Shown: positions 21,913 through 32,935 of the stretch, in pieces
Position numbering within the stretch: the first letter of the stretch is position 1
How the letters are laid out: each line of letters starts with the position of its first letter
Source of the DNA: Reticulitermes speratus
Lineage: Eukaryota; Arthropoda; Insecta; Blattodea; Rhinotermitidae
Direction of reading: 5' to 3'
Assembly: GCA_021186555.1 (NCBI GenBank)
Contig: JAJKFL010000011.1
Span: 30,677,611 to 30,741,610, forward strand
DNA: 64,000 bases
Notes under the pieces: model-generated
Seen by the model: the letters and a program-made list of their open reading frames with translations, nothing else
What the model was told of the DNA's origin: nothing
Database searches by the model: none
Program-made: the position numbers and the translations under genes

Positions 21913-22258
21913 TAATCAGAACTTAGGTAATTACACCAGGACGTTATTATCGACTATTTCTCTGTCTCCCATTCCCCCCCTCTCCCCTTCATAGAGTACT
22001 GTGCAGAAACTGAAATTCTAAAATTACTTTTATTTTCTTCTAGAATCGTACTTCACAGGATCATTTCTATAGTATGCATTCTCACACTTGAACATCAACA
22101 GTCCGCGTGAAATCGTATTTTCTTCTTCTTCCACTATTAATGGAGGTGGTAGAGGCTGAACTTGTGATCTCTTGTGTATTACACTGGTGTGTTCATCACT
22201 AGACCACCAAAAGCAGGCCATGGAGTTTACCAGTAATGGCCTTACCAGTAACGCCAAT

Positions 22259-22680
22259 ATAGGAAATAAGTCCCGAAATCTAGCAGATTTCAATATTTGT
22301 CTCGCCACAAAGACATTCTAGTGTATCCACTTTTTTTTGAGTTTTCAAAATCAAATTAGGGACAGACTTTGTCATCGCCATGCTAAAGTGTCTTTGTGCA
22401 TGTGAGTTAATACAATTACTTTTTGTGATGTCAGAGATGAGCAAAAATTTGACTTTGATTTTGTTAAAAACTGCAGATGGTGCTTGTTACGAGGAAAGAA
22501 GAGTGTGATTTATGCAATTAGGACCCTTATTAAAAAAACCCTTAACCTGCGTTGAGGACAAAACATATATTCTGGACAATATAAATTTAAGTTATGGATA
22601 TTTGATGGAGGTTTTTTAGCTCATTTTAGAAACTTTCTACAGGAGGTGTTGGCTAACCTGTTCATGGCAATGGCGGATAG
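22259..22680 (+). repeat. Dispersed repeat, copy 2 of a diverged direct pair
   Basis: Homologous to 19153-19626 in the same orientation, about 3.1 kb downstream, with several internal deletions. Shared blocks are listed under copy 1. A (GT)n run follows at about 22684-22701. Confidence 0.7.
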
Positions 22681-22712
22681 TACGTGTGTGTGTGTGTGTG
22701 GGTGAGTGAATA

Positions 22713-23780
22713 CGTATAGAATCTTTGTTCGTGCACGTGGCAATAATGGGATTTGTGTATGAATTGTGACTTCTTGTAAGTAGGAGCAGTCCTTATTTGA
22801 TATTGTAAATGCTTGATTATATCGTGTGGGTTTGAAATGGAAAGTTCGTTACTAGATTCGGTACTTGGATTGCTAAAAGTATTTTTAGGCTAATAGTTTT
22901 GGACCTTTTCTGTGGAATGTACTTGAAAACCTTAATTACACTTATTTCTCGTTGCCATTTTTCCTATTATGTAATTTACCGTAAGTATAAAGGGATTTTG
23001 TGTGATGATTGAAAAATTATTGCCATGTGTATTATGATATTAGAAGTTCGTTAGAAGGTTCGAGTACTGAGATCGGTAGGGTTTGTGACAAACAGTGCAA
23101 ACAGGCTAAGTATTAGCTTCTTTGGTCTTAGTTAAGGCTGTTTGGACAGGTTTGATAGTAGAGGCATACCACATAAGCTGTATGGTCTTATTTGAAAGTT
23201 TATTTGACATTTGTTTTTATCTGTGAATTACCTTTGATGTGTATTTCTGCCCTTTTGTATGCTTGGTCAGTCCTGTTGTAGATTATGTTGAATAAATATA
23301 TTTTGAACCTTTTATGAATCGGAGTTAGAAATCTGTCTTTATGCAGTCCCATTATTTTATATTGTCTGCTGTGTTTTTGCTGCACCAGCCTTCTATTTTG
23401 AGTCACCTATACCAAGTAAACTGCACAATCAAATGAGTTGTAGGCAGTCAGAAGTCTTAGTGGCGTAGCAATGACGAAGTGGAGCAAAGTTGTTTCGGAC
23501 AAATGTTGTAAAGCAGAAGAAATATTTTGTGTTCAGAACACTTTTCCCATACATTTTACAGTTTGGGGACAAATGGTTGAATGTGGATATGCCAGATATG
23601 TTTCACTATGCATACAATTCATTACCTGTTTTTGTAGTGAAGTAGGCGTTACATAGGACTGAAAGGCACCAAAATTGAATTCAACTGACAGCATAGAGTA
23701 TCAAAAATTGATGTGAAAATCAAAGATAATATTACTAGCACCAGTGATATAATAGTTAACTACCACATACTGTTTATGTT
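22713..23780. other. No gene seen
   Basis: Nothing supported; AT-rich with unremarkable short open frames. Confidence 0.4.
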
Positions 23781-23816
23781 GTATTTACCGTGCATCTTAT
23801 CACAATTGGAAGTGTT

Positions 23817-23921
23817 TATTTCATACCAACTTAGGCACACAATCGCCAAAATACGTATAGGGGTGAAATAAACTAATAATACTATAAGATTGTGTGCATA
23901 AGTTGGTATGAAATAAATACC
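23817..23921. mobile_element. Short foldback element
   Basis: The left arm (TTATTTCATACCAACTTAGG then CACACAATC) and right arm (GATTGTGTGCATAAGTTGG then TATGAAATAA) pair over about 33 bp. The loop contains CCAAAATACGTATAGGGG, which parallels CCGAAATGCGTATAGGGG inside the foldback at 11206-11451. ACCGTGCAT at 23787-23795 sits outside the left arm, as it does there. It is a shortened member of the same family, missing most of the hammerhead-like core. Confidence 0.65.
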
Positions 23922-23924
23922 ACA

Positions 23925-25790
23925 TATTGTATTTAGACAGCTTAAAATGAAAGGAACAGATAGAAGTGCCTTGTGATTGATTAATTAAGCACCATGCCAG
24001 GAATGTCATTTAGGGCTTTAGAAGCATAAATCCAGTCATTCTTAAGCTCCACTAATAAATGGGAGGGAGTGTTGAGCTGCCTGTGAATGGAAATTGATAA
24101 CATTTTATTAGTAAATAATTTTTGTAAACCATGACAGTGTTATGTACTTTAGGGTGGGATTTTACATGATAGAGTAAATGTTTCAGAAGTGACATTACTT
24201 CCCCTTTTTTGTCCTGACAGAGTGCTGTAACTGGACCTTTCTAGTGAAAGTGCTCAAATAAAACTGTGGATGAACAGAGCTGAAAGAAGGAACCATTCAG
24301 TAATCTGAATGGAGACTTTGTTGTATTCAGACTTGAGTCCAATTTTCTGTACTAACTTGAGAAATCCCTATCCACTCTGGGTGTGGTAGACTGTGTTTTT
24401 ACAGAGCCCGAGTCTGCAGCCATATCCTGTCTTGATTTTGTTCAGTGTAGTCCCCAGCTTCAGACCCTATTTATAGAAGATCCATCACTAAACCTCCACC
24501 CCACCACTACACCATCACTTCACATCCATTCAACCACAACACAATCGCTAGAGGTCAGCTTAGTGAATATGTGGGTTTGAAAGATTTGCTTTTTGCTCTG
24601 TACTGAAGGTGCCTTGTTTGAAGCTGACAGAATAAAAGAATGCTTGTGTAGCTCATCACAATGTGGTGGTGGTGATATTGTTGGATTCATGTGGGAACAT
24701 CTACAAAACTATTTTTTTTTTAAACTGAGCCACCCCTTTGGGTTGTGCCTAAATGTAGACAAGCATGCGTTGAGTAAGTACAAACTGTGTACCTCTGTTT
24801 TTTCTGATACGTATATTCCGGTTGTAAGCAGCCATTTCAGTCAGTCAATGAAATCACTATCTTAACAGTGCCATTTCTGCTAAGACTGGATCCCATGTGG
24901 TTATGCAGAAGTGAAATGAAGCCATAAAGTATGAAAATACATGTACAATATTAAGTAATATCCAAATTGCATGTTATGAATTATATTAAAACCATGTTAC
25001 ATTTAAAATCTAATACTGGTGTTTCTGTTTTAATTATTCACTGAATAGCAAATTTTGTTTTTTTGATTAGCTGAGTCAATTCTCTCATTGTTTTGAGCAT
25101 TCTAATTTGTGACATGGAATGGTTCTGGATTATTTTATGTTCTGTTGGGTGATACTGAAGTGAAACAAAAATATTTATATTACCGAAGTTTGGGTTGTAA
25201 TTTGCGGTTATAGGCAGTGTTTGAAGTTGAGGGTTATATTTAGCAGTGCCATAGGTACCACACAACAATAGTAAGTAATGCAAGGTGCCCACGAGCCCAT
25301 CTTCATGTATTTTCTTACACTAACTGAACACCACCCACTATTCGTGCGATTTCGTAACAACTGAAGTTGGCGCGAGTAAGATCGAGCGTTGCCAACCATA
25401 TCTTAATAACAGCTCACACAAACTTCGGCCACAGAGCGCGAAATTTAATATTTTACTTTATGTTAGTGTGTTTTGTTAGATAATTTTCATAGGTTAACAT
25501 AATTTGGCGACTTCTTCGCCTATCATAAATTCATTAATAAATGCACAAAACTTGGGAGTGACAATTTTGGGAAGAGAAGCACAGTTGTTCATTGGTAGAT
25601 TCCCAGAGCTGATACGCAGTGGAGAACAGTTATTTAAATTGAATATTTTTATTGTGAATTTGATAATTTCTCAAATTAGTCAACGATTTTAGGGATGCAG
25701 ACATTGAATAGGCACGTCGGATTTCTTGAACCAAAAAAATTACAAGCTTATGCTGTAAACCTATGTGAATATCTCCACCATTGGTTTTGA
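23925..25790. other. No gene seen
   Basis: AT-rich. A small CpG-richer patch at about 25310-25470 (GGCGCGAGTAAGATCGAGCG) stands out from its surroundings but carries no identifiable gene start. Confidence 0.4.
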
Positions 25791-25809
25791 CATTTGCTTT
25801 AGAATATGC

Positions 25810-26360
25810 TATGGGGAAGCTTTATACAGAACTGTAATTTTGCCTGTTGTTTTGTATGGGTGTGAGACTTGGTCTCTCACACTTAGGGAGGAACATAGGC
25901 TGAGGGTGTTTGAGAATAGGGTGCTGAGGAGGATATTTGGGCCTAAGAGGGGCGAGGTAACAGGGGAGTGGAGAAGACTACATAACGAGGAACTTAATGA
26001 TCTGTACTCATCACCAAATATTATTCGGGTGATCAAATCGAGAAGAATGAGGTGGGCAGGGCATGTAGCACGTATGGGTGAGGGGAGAGATGCATACAGG
26101 GTTTTGGTGGGGAGACCTGAGGGAAGGAGACCACTTGGAAGACCCAGGCGTAGATGGGAGGATAATATTAAAATGTATCTTCAAGAAGTGGAATGGGGAG
26201 GACATGGACTGGATTGATATGGCTCAGGATAGGGACAGGTGGCGGGCTCTTGTGAGTGCGGTAATGAACCTTCGGGTTCCACGAAACTGCGGGGAATTTC
26301 TTGACTAGCTGACGACCTGCTAGCTTCTCAAGAAGGACTCTGCTCCATGGAGTTTGTTAG
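25810..26360 (+). pseudogene. RTE-type LINE, C-terminal part of endonuclease-reverse transcriptase
   Basis: The + frame reads [19 protein letters not shown], then [38 protein letters not shown] and [15 protein letters not shown]. It needs a one-base shift near 26195-26210 to continue as [20 protein letters not shown] then [11 protein letters not shown] and a stop near 26308. The YGCETW, RWAGHV and GRPRRRW blocks are the C-terminal signature of RTE-type endonuclease-reverse transcriptases of arthropods. It is 5'-truncated: the RT catalytic core and the endonuclease are absent. The 3' end after the stop (AGCTTCTCAAGAAGGACTC) recurs in the fragment at 2325-2480. Confidence 0.88.
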
Positions 26361-26869
26361 TTACGAGGAAGCTTTAAGCCAAGGAGGAGAGGTTGGGTGT
26401 AATGGGACGCATCGGCTAAAGTAACGGTGAGAAGACGTTTGGTAAATTAGAAGTAATAAAAACTGCAAGAGAAATTCGACAGATAAAACCGCACGAAATT
26501 ACCTTGCTATTCTGGCTGTCGGAAACAAAAAAGCAGGAAAATTGGTGAGCTGTGTGAAGAATGGTAGTATCGAATATTATCGAAGTCTAATGGACGTTTT
26601 TCTGTCAGTTCCCCGCAGGCGCAGTGCTACACTACGCACATACCGTAGGCTGTAAGTAGATGACAGCACAGTCGGAATGTGATGTCATTTCCTGTTGCAA
26701 TTGTCCACGGATTAACATTAACTGCACATCTCATTCACACTGCCGTTCAGTAGGATGTCATTGTGCTGTGGACATCGGAGAGGTGAGTGTGCGTGGTTGC
26801 AGGAGGTGTAGTTTAATGTCCCAATAGCAGGGTTTTATTATGTTAACAGAGTCAGAAGTATGGGCTGTT
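26361..26869. other. No gene seen; one donor-like site
   Basis: CGCAGGCGCAGTGCTACAC and GACATCGGAGAG|GTGAGTGTGCG (near 26775-26795) resemble a CpG-containing first exon with donor, but nothing downstream confirms a gene. Confidence 0.3.
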
Positions 26870-28260
26870 AGATGTGTCTAGACTTCATGTTATTAAACTG
26901 TGCATCGCAATGAAAATAATTTCGATGGCGTATGAGTTTTTGTTGCATAATGTATCAGTCTTTTATCATATGTTGAAAAACTGTATTGGTGGTTTCGTGA
27001 TTAATTGCAGGTCTTTATGTCTAAAATAAGCATCGTATTTTAAGGTTTTATTTTTAAGATGACCCGTTAAGTACGCATATCGAGTGACTGTCGTAATCAA
27101 AGAATGCTGTGCATATGTGCACGCGGTAGCCGCCATTTTGTCACGTTATAGGTAGGGGTTCCATGTTGTTCGTTACTGGTTTACTCAGTTAGATCAGTGT
27201 AATTTTGTTTCGTCGGTGCAGGGGATTTAGAATTAATTTGTGTGTTCGTAATAACCATCCTGTTGCATAATGAAGGTGACTTTGTGTTGCACGTAGAGTC
27301 GGAAATATTAGCGATAGATACTTCTAGAACTTGGGTTATACCGTTATTTAATGATTTAAATTGTGGTGAATTGGGAGTGTTGTGCTTATGGAGATGGGTC
27401 AGTTCCAGGTTAATGACTTTAATATTTCACAATTAATTACAGAAGGAAGATTACTTTATGCTTTGTTTGCATTTTCTGTGAATTCTGTGAGAGGAAAAAA
27501 GTATTAAACTGTTGATGAGAGGATCTGTAGTTACTCGTTCGTGGGTGTTGGAAAATAATGCGTCATACTGAAAGAAATTTGGCGGCTTTTGTTTGTTGTG
27601 TAATTCTGTATCAGTTCATTACAAGATGTCTATGCAATAAAAAAGTTATGCTACACCCCAGAATGGGCTTAAAGGCATGAAAATAGTGGGAAGAAAACAT
27701 AAAGTTGACAGTGTATGTAGACACATTTCTGCTGCATTTGACAGAGACAGAACTATTTGCTGAGAATTATCTGCTGTAATTGCTGTATTTTATTGGGATG
27801 GTGGGGAAGGAGTGGCTGGAAAGACTGGGTCAGATTCATATTGTCTTAGATTTCACAATTAATTACTGAAGCAATATAACTTAATTTATATTTTGCGTGG
27901 ATTTTGTACCGATTCTGTAAAAGGAAAAACAGCCATTGAACTGGTGACGATAGAGTCCATAGCCACATCTGAGGATTTGAAAAATTAAGCATTTTTGCAT
28001 CATATTGAAAGTAATTTTGATAGCGTAAAAATTATCGTTGCATAATTATTTATCTGTGTTACCAGATGTCAAAATTATATTGGTGAGTTCATGATTTACA
28101 TGCAGGCCATAGATGTCTACAGTTAGTCTAATGTTGTTCATCACTGGTTTGATAAGTAAATAGTTCAGTATAATTTTGTTTGAGCAGTTAATTTATGGGC
28201 TTCAGAATTGATCTTGTTTGTTCCATATTAATGATCATGTTGCATAATTAAGGTGGTGGT
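26870..28260 (+). repeat. Ancient, diverged tandem duplication
   Basis: Ordered blocks recur. TTCACAATTAATTAC(A/T)GAAG occurs at about 27427 and 27853. TTGCATAAT preceded by a GATGGCGTA/GATAGCGTA string occurs at about 26930 and 28020. CACTGGTTT/TACTGGTTT with AGTGTAATTTTGTTT/AGTATAATTTTGTTT occurs at about 27172 and 28143. Three partial units of about 0.4-1 kb are implied. They are heavily diverged and noncoding. Confidence 0.45.
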
Positions 28261-29382
28261 GGTGTACCAGTTTTTTGGGTTTCTGCCAACAGGTGATTTC
28301 ATAAAATGGTTGCTTTCAGTAGACTTATCAAACTATTGTCCATAATTACAAAAACTTTGGTTTTATCTACCTTTGTTATGCATGAATTATTTTGGAGATT
28401 TTCTGCTGTAACTTTTTTCCTACATAATTTTGCTGATTAAATACATTGTGCTGAAACAGATGCTTAACCAGACTCCAAATGCTGTTTGCAGTAAAGTATT
28501 TTTTCTTAATGCCATTTATCCCCGTTGTGTTTACAATGTCAGAAGAGTAATGTCATTATGTTCCTTCTGAATACCACGTTATTCTTGAAGGTTAAGAACA
28601 CCTACATGTTTCGGTCAGCTAAAGTAGCCATCATCAGGCTGAACAAGAAGAAAATAAAAAGACAATGGTTTGTGATCTCAGAATTGCAAGAGTTATATTA
28701 TGTATAAACATGTAAAGAATATGCAGCTTCAGACACAATAAGATATCAAGTTAAAGTTGTTTATTAGTAGATGATTGTAGCTGTGTGTTGAATATAATGA
28801 AACATAGTATCTTTAATAATTAAATTGAGAGCAGTGTAGGCAAGTTTACTCGGGGATGGCTTGTAAGTACTCGTTTGAAGCCTTGTATTTCTGGCTTGAT
28901 GGCAGCGCACTTGAGTGTAGTTAATTTTACTCATATAGTTTTATATCATTTGATACCTGCTGTTAGTTCCTCTTGTTGTTCTTCAGTGTGTTCAGTGCTA
29001 TTCAGGGTTGCTACAGTTAATGTTTTGAGGTGTGTAAACTCTTGCTGCTGCAAATTATAGCTCATGCGAAGTTTTGAAACCCATTCTCTTGTAATGTATG
29101 CTATGTAGGTGCTAGGTTGCTTACCCTGGGCTAGAGTCCTACCATCACTGGTTACTTTGCAGAATTTCTGTACATGGTTTTGACTAATGTGCCTCCTTGA
29201 GGTTCCTTTAATATAGGTTTTCAATTTGGTATAAATGTAAACATTGCCCAAGAATATCTGTAAAACTACACATAATTGTTATTGAAGCACAGTCCTCCTA
29301 TTGTCCTATAAAGAACAATGCTATGCAGTCATAGTAATGATTGAAATTATGGATATGACTAGCATTCTTGGTCTTCATGCAG
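28261..29382. other. No gene seen; one hammerhead-like string
   Basis: The minus strand at 28608-28637 reads CTGATGATGGCTA, then TTTAGCTGACC, then GAAAC, the same arrangement as in the foldback elements, but no long inverted arms were found around it. The rest is AT-rich and unassigned. Confidence 0.45.
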
Positions 29383-29527
29383 GGATTGAGAGTAGCTCTT
29401 ACTAAGTGGCGTGCCTGCATAGGTTTTCCCCTTGCACCAAAGGGATGGAACTTGAAGGAGGCAGATGAAGCGTGTGGAATGTTGTGGGCTTTTAAAGTGG
29501 AATGGTGTACAATGTCCAAGATTTCAG
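29383..29527 (+). CDS. Candidate exon, unrecognised
   Basis: TCTTCATGCAG precedes and TTTCAG|GTATGT follows this 145-bp open segment, which encodes GLRVALTKWRACIGFPLAPK, then GWNLKEADEACGMLWAFKVE and WCTMSKIS. Base composition is less AT-rich than its surroundings. I recognise no family, and both neighbouring exons are unidentified. Confidence 0.27.
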
Positions 29528-29846
29528 GTATGTTTAGCAAAACCAAAATCCACGTTAATTGTTATGTTCATTAATTTTTCATAATGATATGATACCTTTT
29601 GTTGAGAGTCTTGGAGAGATGGATGAAGACTTGATGTGGATGCAGCAGCCAGCATCAGAGAAGGCTGACATGCAAATCCCGTGTCATGCACCATTGCTTT
29701 TGAACCATTTCCAGCTTTTGCAAATGCACCATTTGCATCTCCAACTGATTTTCCTCCACCTCCAATTTCCCTTTGTTGTTTGAGCATTTTTTAAGGAAAA
29801 GGGCTTTGTAGTCATTTAAACAAATTAAGCGCCCAGTTTTACAGTT

Positions 29847-30251
29847 AGCTCAGTTAAGAGGTCCATCAGGTTAGGTGCTTCTTTAAAGAATCGGACACTT
29901 CACAAAGTCCGGGGAAAAAAAAGAAGGTTGTGTCAGTTAACTTCAGTCATGCTGTGTTTTCTCTTTTGTTTACACATGACAATTTGATAATGCGGCCTTG
30001 GTTTGCCTCCGCATGGTCCGGTTGATAGTCACCCGGTTTGCTGCAGTATGGTTTGGTATTTGATACATGAATTTAAGAATGAAATTTAAGAAAAAAAGAA
30101 CCTCTGCTTGCATTCAATTAAATACAGGAATCCCATGAAACTTTTAAGTCCATTTCAGAACAGAAGGACAAGGGGCCACATTTTGAGTTTTCAGAACCAA
30201 AGGGGTTTGGGGTGGGAGGATTTCCTTTCTACTTTGAAATATAAGTCTTAA
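29847..30251. repeat. Spacer, partial left-edge copy
   Basis: Matches the last 400 bp of a full spacer (compare 34582-34986), including the stem-loop CGGACACTTCACAAAGTCCG at 29892-29911 followed by GGG and an A run. It carries private changes (GATAATGCGG versus GGCAATGCGG, CATTCAATT versus TATTCGATT), making it more diverged than internal copies. Confidence 0.9.
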
Positions 30252-31991
30252 CCACCCTAGGGATATCTTCTAAAGATGTGTGTACATACGCATCCAAGGG
30301 ATATTTTCTAAAGATGTGTATACGTACTCACGGAAGGGATGTCTTCTAAAGACGTGAGTACGTATGCACCCTAGGGATATATTCTAAAGATGTGTGTACA
30401 TACGCATCGAAGGGATATTTTCTAAAGATGTGTATACGTATGCACCGAAGGGATGTCTTCTAAAGACGTGAGAACATATCCACCCTAGGGATATCTTATA
30501 AAGAAGTCAGTACGTTTCCACCCTAGGGACATTTTATAAAGATGTATGTACGTATCCACCCTACGAATATCTTCTAAAGACGTGTACGTATCCACCCTAG
30601 GGATATCTTCTAAAGACATGTGTACGTATCCATCCAAGGGATATTTTCTAAGGATGTGTATACGTATGCACCGAAGGGATGTCTTCTAAAGACGTGAGTA
30701 CGTATGCACCCTAGGGATATCTTATAAAGAAGTGAGTACGTTTCCTCCCTGGGGACATTTTCTAAAGACGTGTGTACGTATCCACCCTAGGGATATCTTC
30801 TAAAGACGTGTGCGTATCCATCCAAGGGATATTTTCTAAGGATGTGTATACGTATGCACCGAAGGGATGTCTTCTAAAGACGTGAGTACGTATCCACCCT
30901 AGGGATATCTTATAAAGAAGTGAGTATGTTTCCACCCTAGGGACATTTTCTAAAGATGTGTGTACATATCCATCCAAGGGATATCTTCTAAAGACGTGTG
31001 TACGTATGCATCCAAGGGATATTTTCTAAGGATGTGTATACGTATGCACTGAAGGGATGTCTTATAAAGACGTGAGTACGTATCTACCCTAGGGATATCT
31101 TCTAAAGATGTGTGTACATATGCATCCAAGGGATATTTTCTAAAGATGTGTATACGTATGCACGGAAGGTATGTCTTCTAAAGACGTGAGTACGTATCCA
31201 CCCTAGGGATATATTCTAAAGATGTGTGTACATACGCATCGAAGGGATATTTTCTAAAGATGTGTATACGTATGCACCGAAGGGACGTCTTCTAAAGACG
31301 TGAGTACATATCCACCCTAGGGATATCTTATAAAGAAGTCAGTACGTTTCCCCCCTATGGACATTTTCTAAAGATGTATGTACGTATCCACCCTACGGAT
31401 ATCTTCTAAAGACGTGTGTACGTATCCACCCTAGGGATATCTTCTAAAGTCTTGTGTACGTATCCATCCAAGGGATATTTTCTAAAGATGTGTATACGTA
31501 TGCACCGAAGGGATGTATTCTAAAGACGTGAGTACGTATCCACACTAGGGATATCTTATAAAGAAGTGAGTACGTTTCCACCCTAGGGACATTTTCTAAA
31601 GATGTATGTACGTATCCACCCTAAGTATATCTTCTAAAGACGTGTGTACGTATCCACCCTAGGGATATCTTCTAAAGTCTTGTGTACGTATCCATCCAAG
31701 GGATATTTTCTAAGGATGTGTATACGTATGCACCGAAGGGATGTATTCTAAAGACGTGAGTACGTATCCACACTAGGGATATCTTATAAAGAAGTGAGTA
31801 CGTTTCCACCCTAGGGACATTTTCTAAAGATGTATGTACGTATCCACCCTACGGATATCTTCTAAAGACGTGTGTACGTATGCATCCAAGGGATATTTTC
31901 TAAAGATATGTATACGTATGCACTGAATGATTGTCTTCTAAAGACGTATGTATCCATCCAAGGGATATTTTCTAAAGATGTGTATACGTAT
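30252..31991. repeat. 38-bp satellite block 1
   Basis: About 46 monomers. The main types all run 38 bp and start CCACCCTAGGGATATCTTCT, CCATCCAAGGGATATTTTCT, GCACCGAAGGGATGTCTTCT, CCACCCTAGGGATATCTTAT or CCACCCTAGGGACATTTTCT. They recur in nearly fixed order, giving a higher-order repeat of about 190 bp. Each ends in a TACGTAT-like palindrome. Confidence 0.93.
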
Positions 31992-32507
31992 ATGTTCTAT
32001 GCATATGATGTTTAGGGTGAAGAGATTAATGTGAAGCATTTGCAATCAATGTCTGCACTTGTTGCTGAGTACACTGTAAGGTTTCTGCTTGTATATCCTG
32101 CACCAAGTTGTTACAGCAGTTTTAGTATTATCGTCAGACTGTTTAAAATTCATAGGTGAAATATTGTAATATCAATCTACTGATGTTGTTGAACACACTG
32201 TCAGTTTCTTTTAAATTTTGCATTTCTTCGTATTTAGAGCATTTTTAGTAAAGGGTTGCATCTTTGGGGGGGGGGAAATTTTTAAATGTCCTCTGTGCAT
32301 AGATTAAGGGTCCTTTTAAATGCACACCATTGCTGAAGGGTTGAAGCCTATTTCTAACCATGTGTACCACCAGCCTTAATGCTAAAATCTCTGCATTTTG
32401 TCCACACAAGGGATTTGTGTTCTGCATGACTCTCACAACAAACGGCTGTTATTTCCCTACACAGCATTAACCAAGTGGTCTTTATAATAGAATAATGTTG
32501 TATTATT

Positions 32508-32615
32508 TAGTAAATCACTGGCAAACACAACTATACCTTTATTATGTAACAGTAAGCTACATGTAGCTTATTGTTACATAATAAATGTACAGTTTTGTTT
32601 GCCAGTGATTTACTA
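32508..32615. repeat. 108-bp near-perfect palindrome (hairpin)
   Basis: Two 53-nt arms around a central AT pair with about four mismatches: TAGTAAATCACTGGCAAACA at the left end is mirrored by TGTTTGCCAGTGATTTACTA at the right end. Each full spacer has it, starting at 37970, 40409, 50102 and 56762. It could be a tiny palindromic MITE or a functional hairpin; sequence alone cannot decide. Confidence 0.85.
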
Positions 32616-32729
32616 ATTAATAAGTTAATTTTACTTTTTGTTCACCGTTGCGTCTTAGTATCAGTATATACTCCAGCTGTCCAATTTGACACTGTTATTT
32701 CATATTGTCTTGTCGATGTTATTACCTTA

Positions 32730-32935
32730 CTGAAAGTTTGTATGCGCTGCACTTTGTAGGGTGTGACGTTAGTAGTGTACTGAGATCGTCGTATTTTCCT
32801 ATACCATATTTCACTGTTAAAACTGTTGAAACTTTACACTGAAAATTTGTATGCACTGCACTTTGTAGGGTGTCATGTTAATTGTCTACTGAGATCGTTG
32901 TATTTTTTAAAACCATATTTCACTGTTAAAACGTT
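32730..32935. repeat. Internal 109-bp duplication in the spacer
   Basis: CTGAAAGTTTGTATGCGCTG at 32730 is repeated as CTGAAAATTTGTATGCACTG at 32839, and both copies go through CACTTTGTAGGGTGT and ACTGAGATCGT to CATATTTCACTGTTAAAAC. It is present in all full spacers and therefore older than the array expansion. Confidence 0.85.

Noticed and set aside
29559-29787. Plus and minus frames of about 80 codons near 29.6 kb
   Set aside because: Both strands are open over the same stretch with no recognised domain or splice support. Probably chance.
30762-30977. Protein-like reading frames through the 38-bp satellite (SLEDIPRVDTY-type repeats), found in several blocks
   Set aside because: 38 is not a multiple of three, so successive monomers are read in rotating frames that happen to lack stops. 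This is an effect of the repeat composition, not a gene.
30252-31991. CRISPR-like array of 38-bp repeats
   Set aside because: The monomers are directly contiguous without unique spacers, and the surroundings are animal nuclear DNA.
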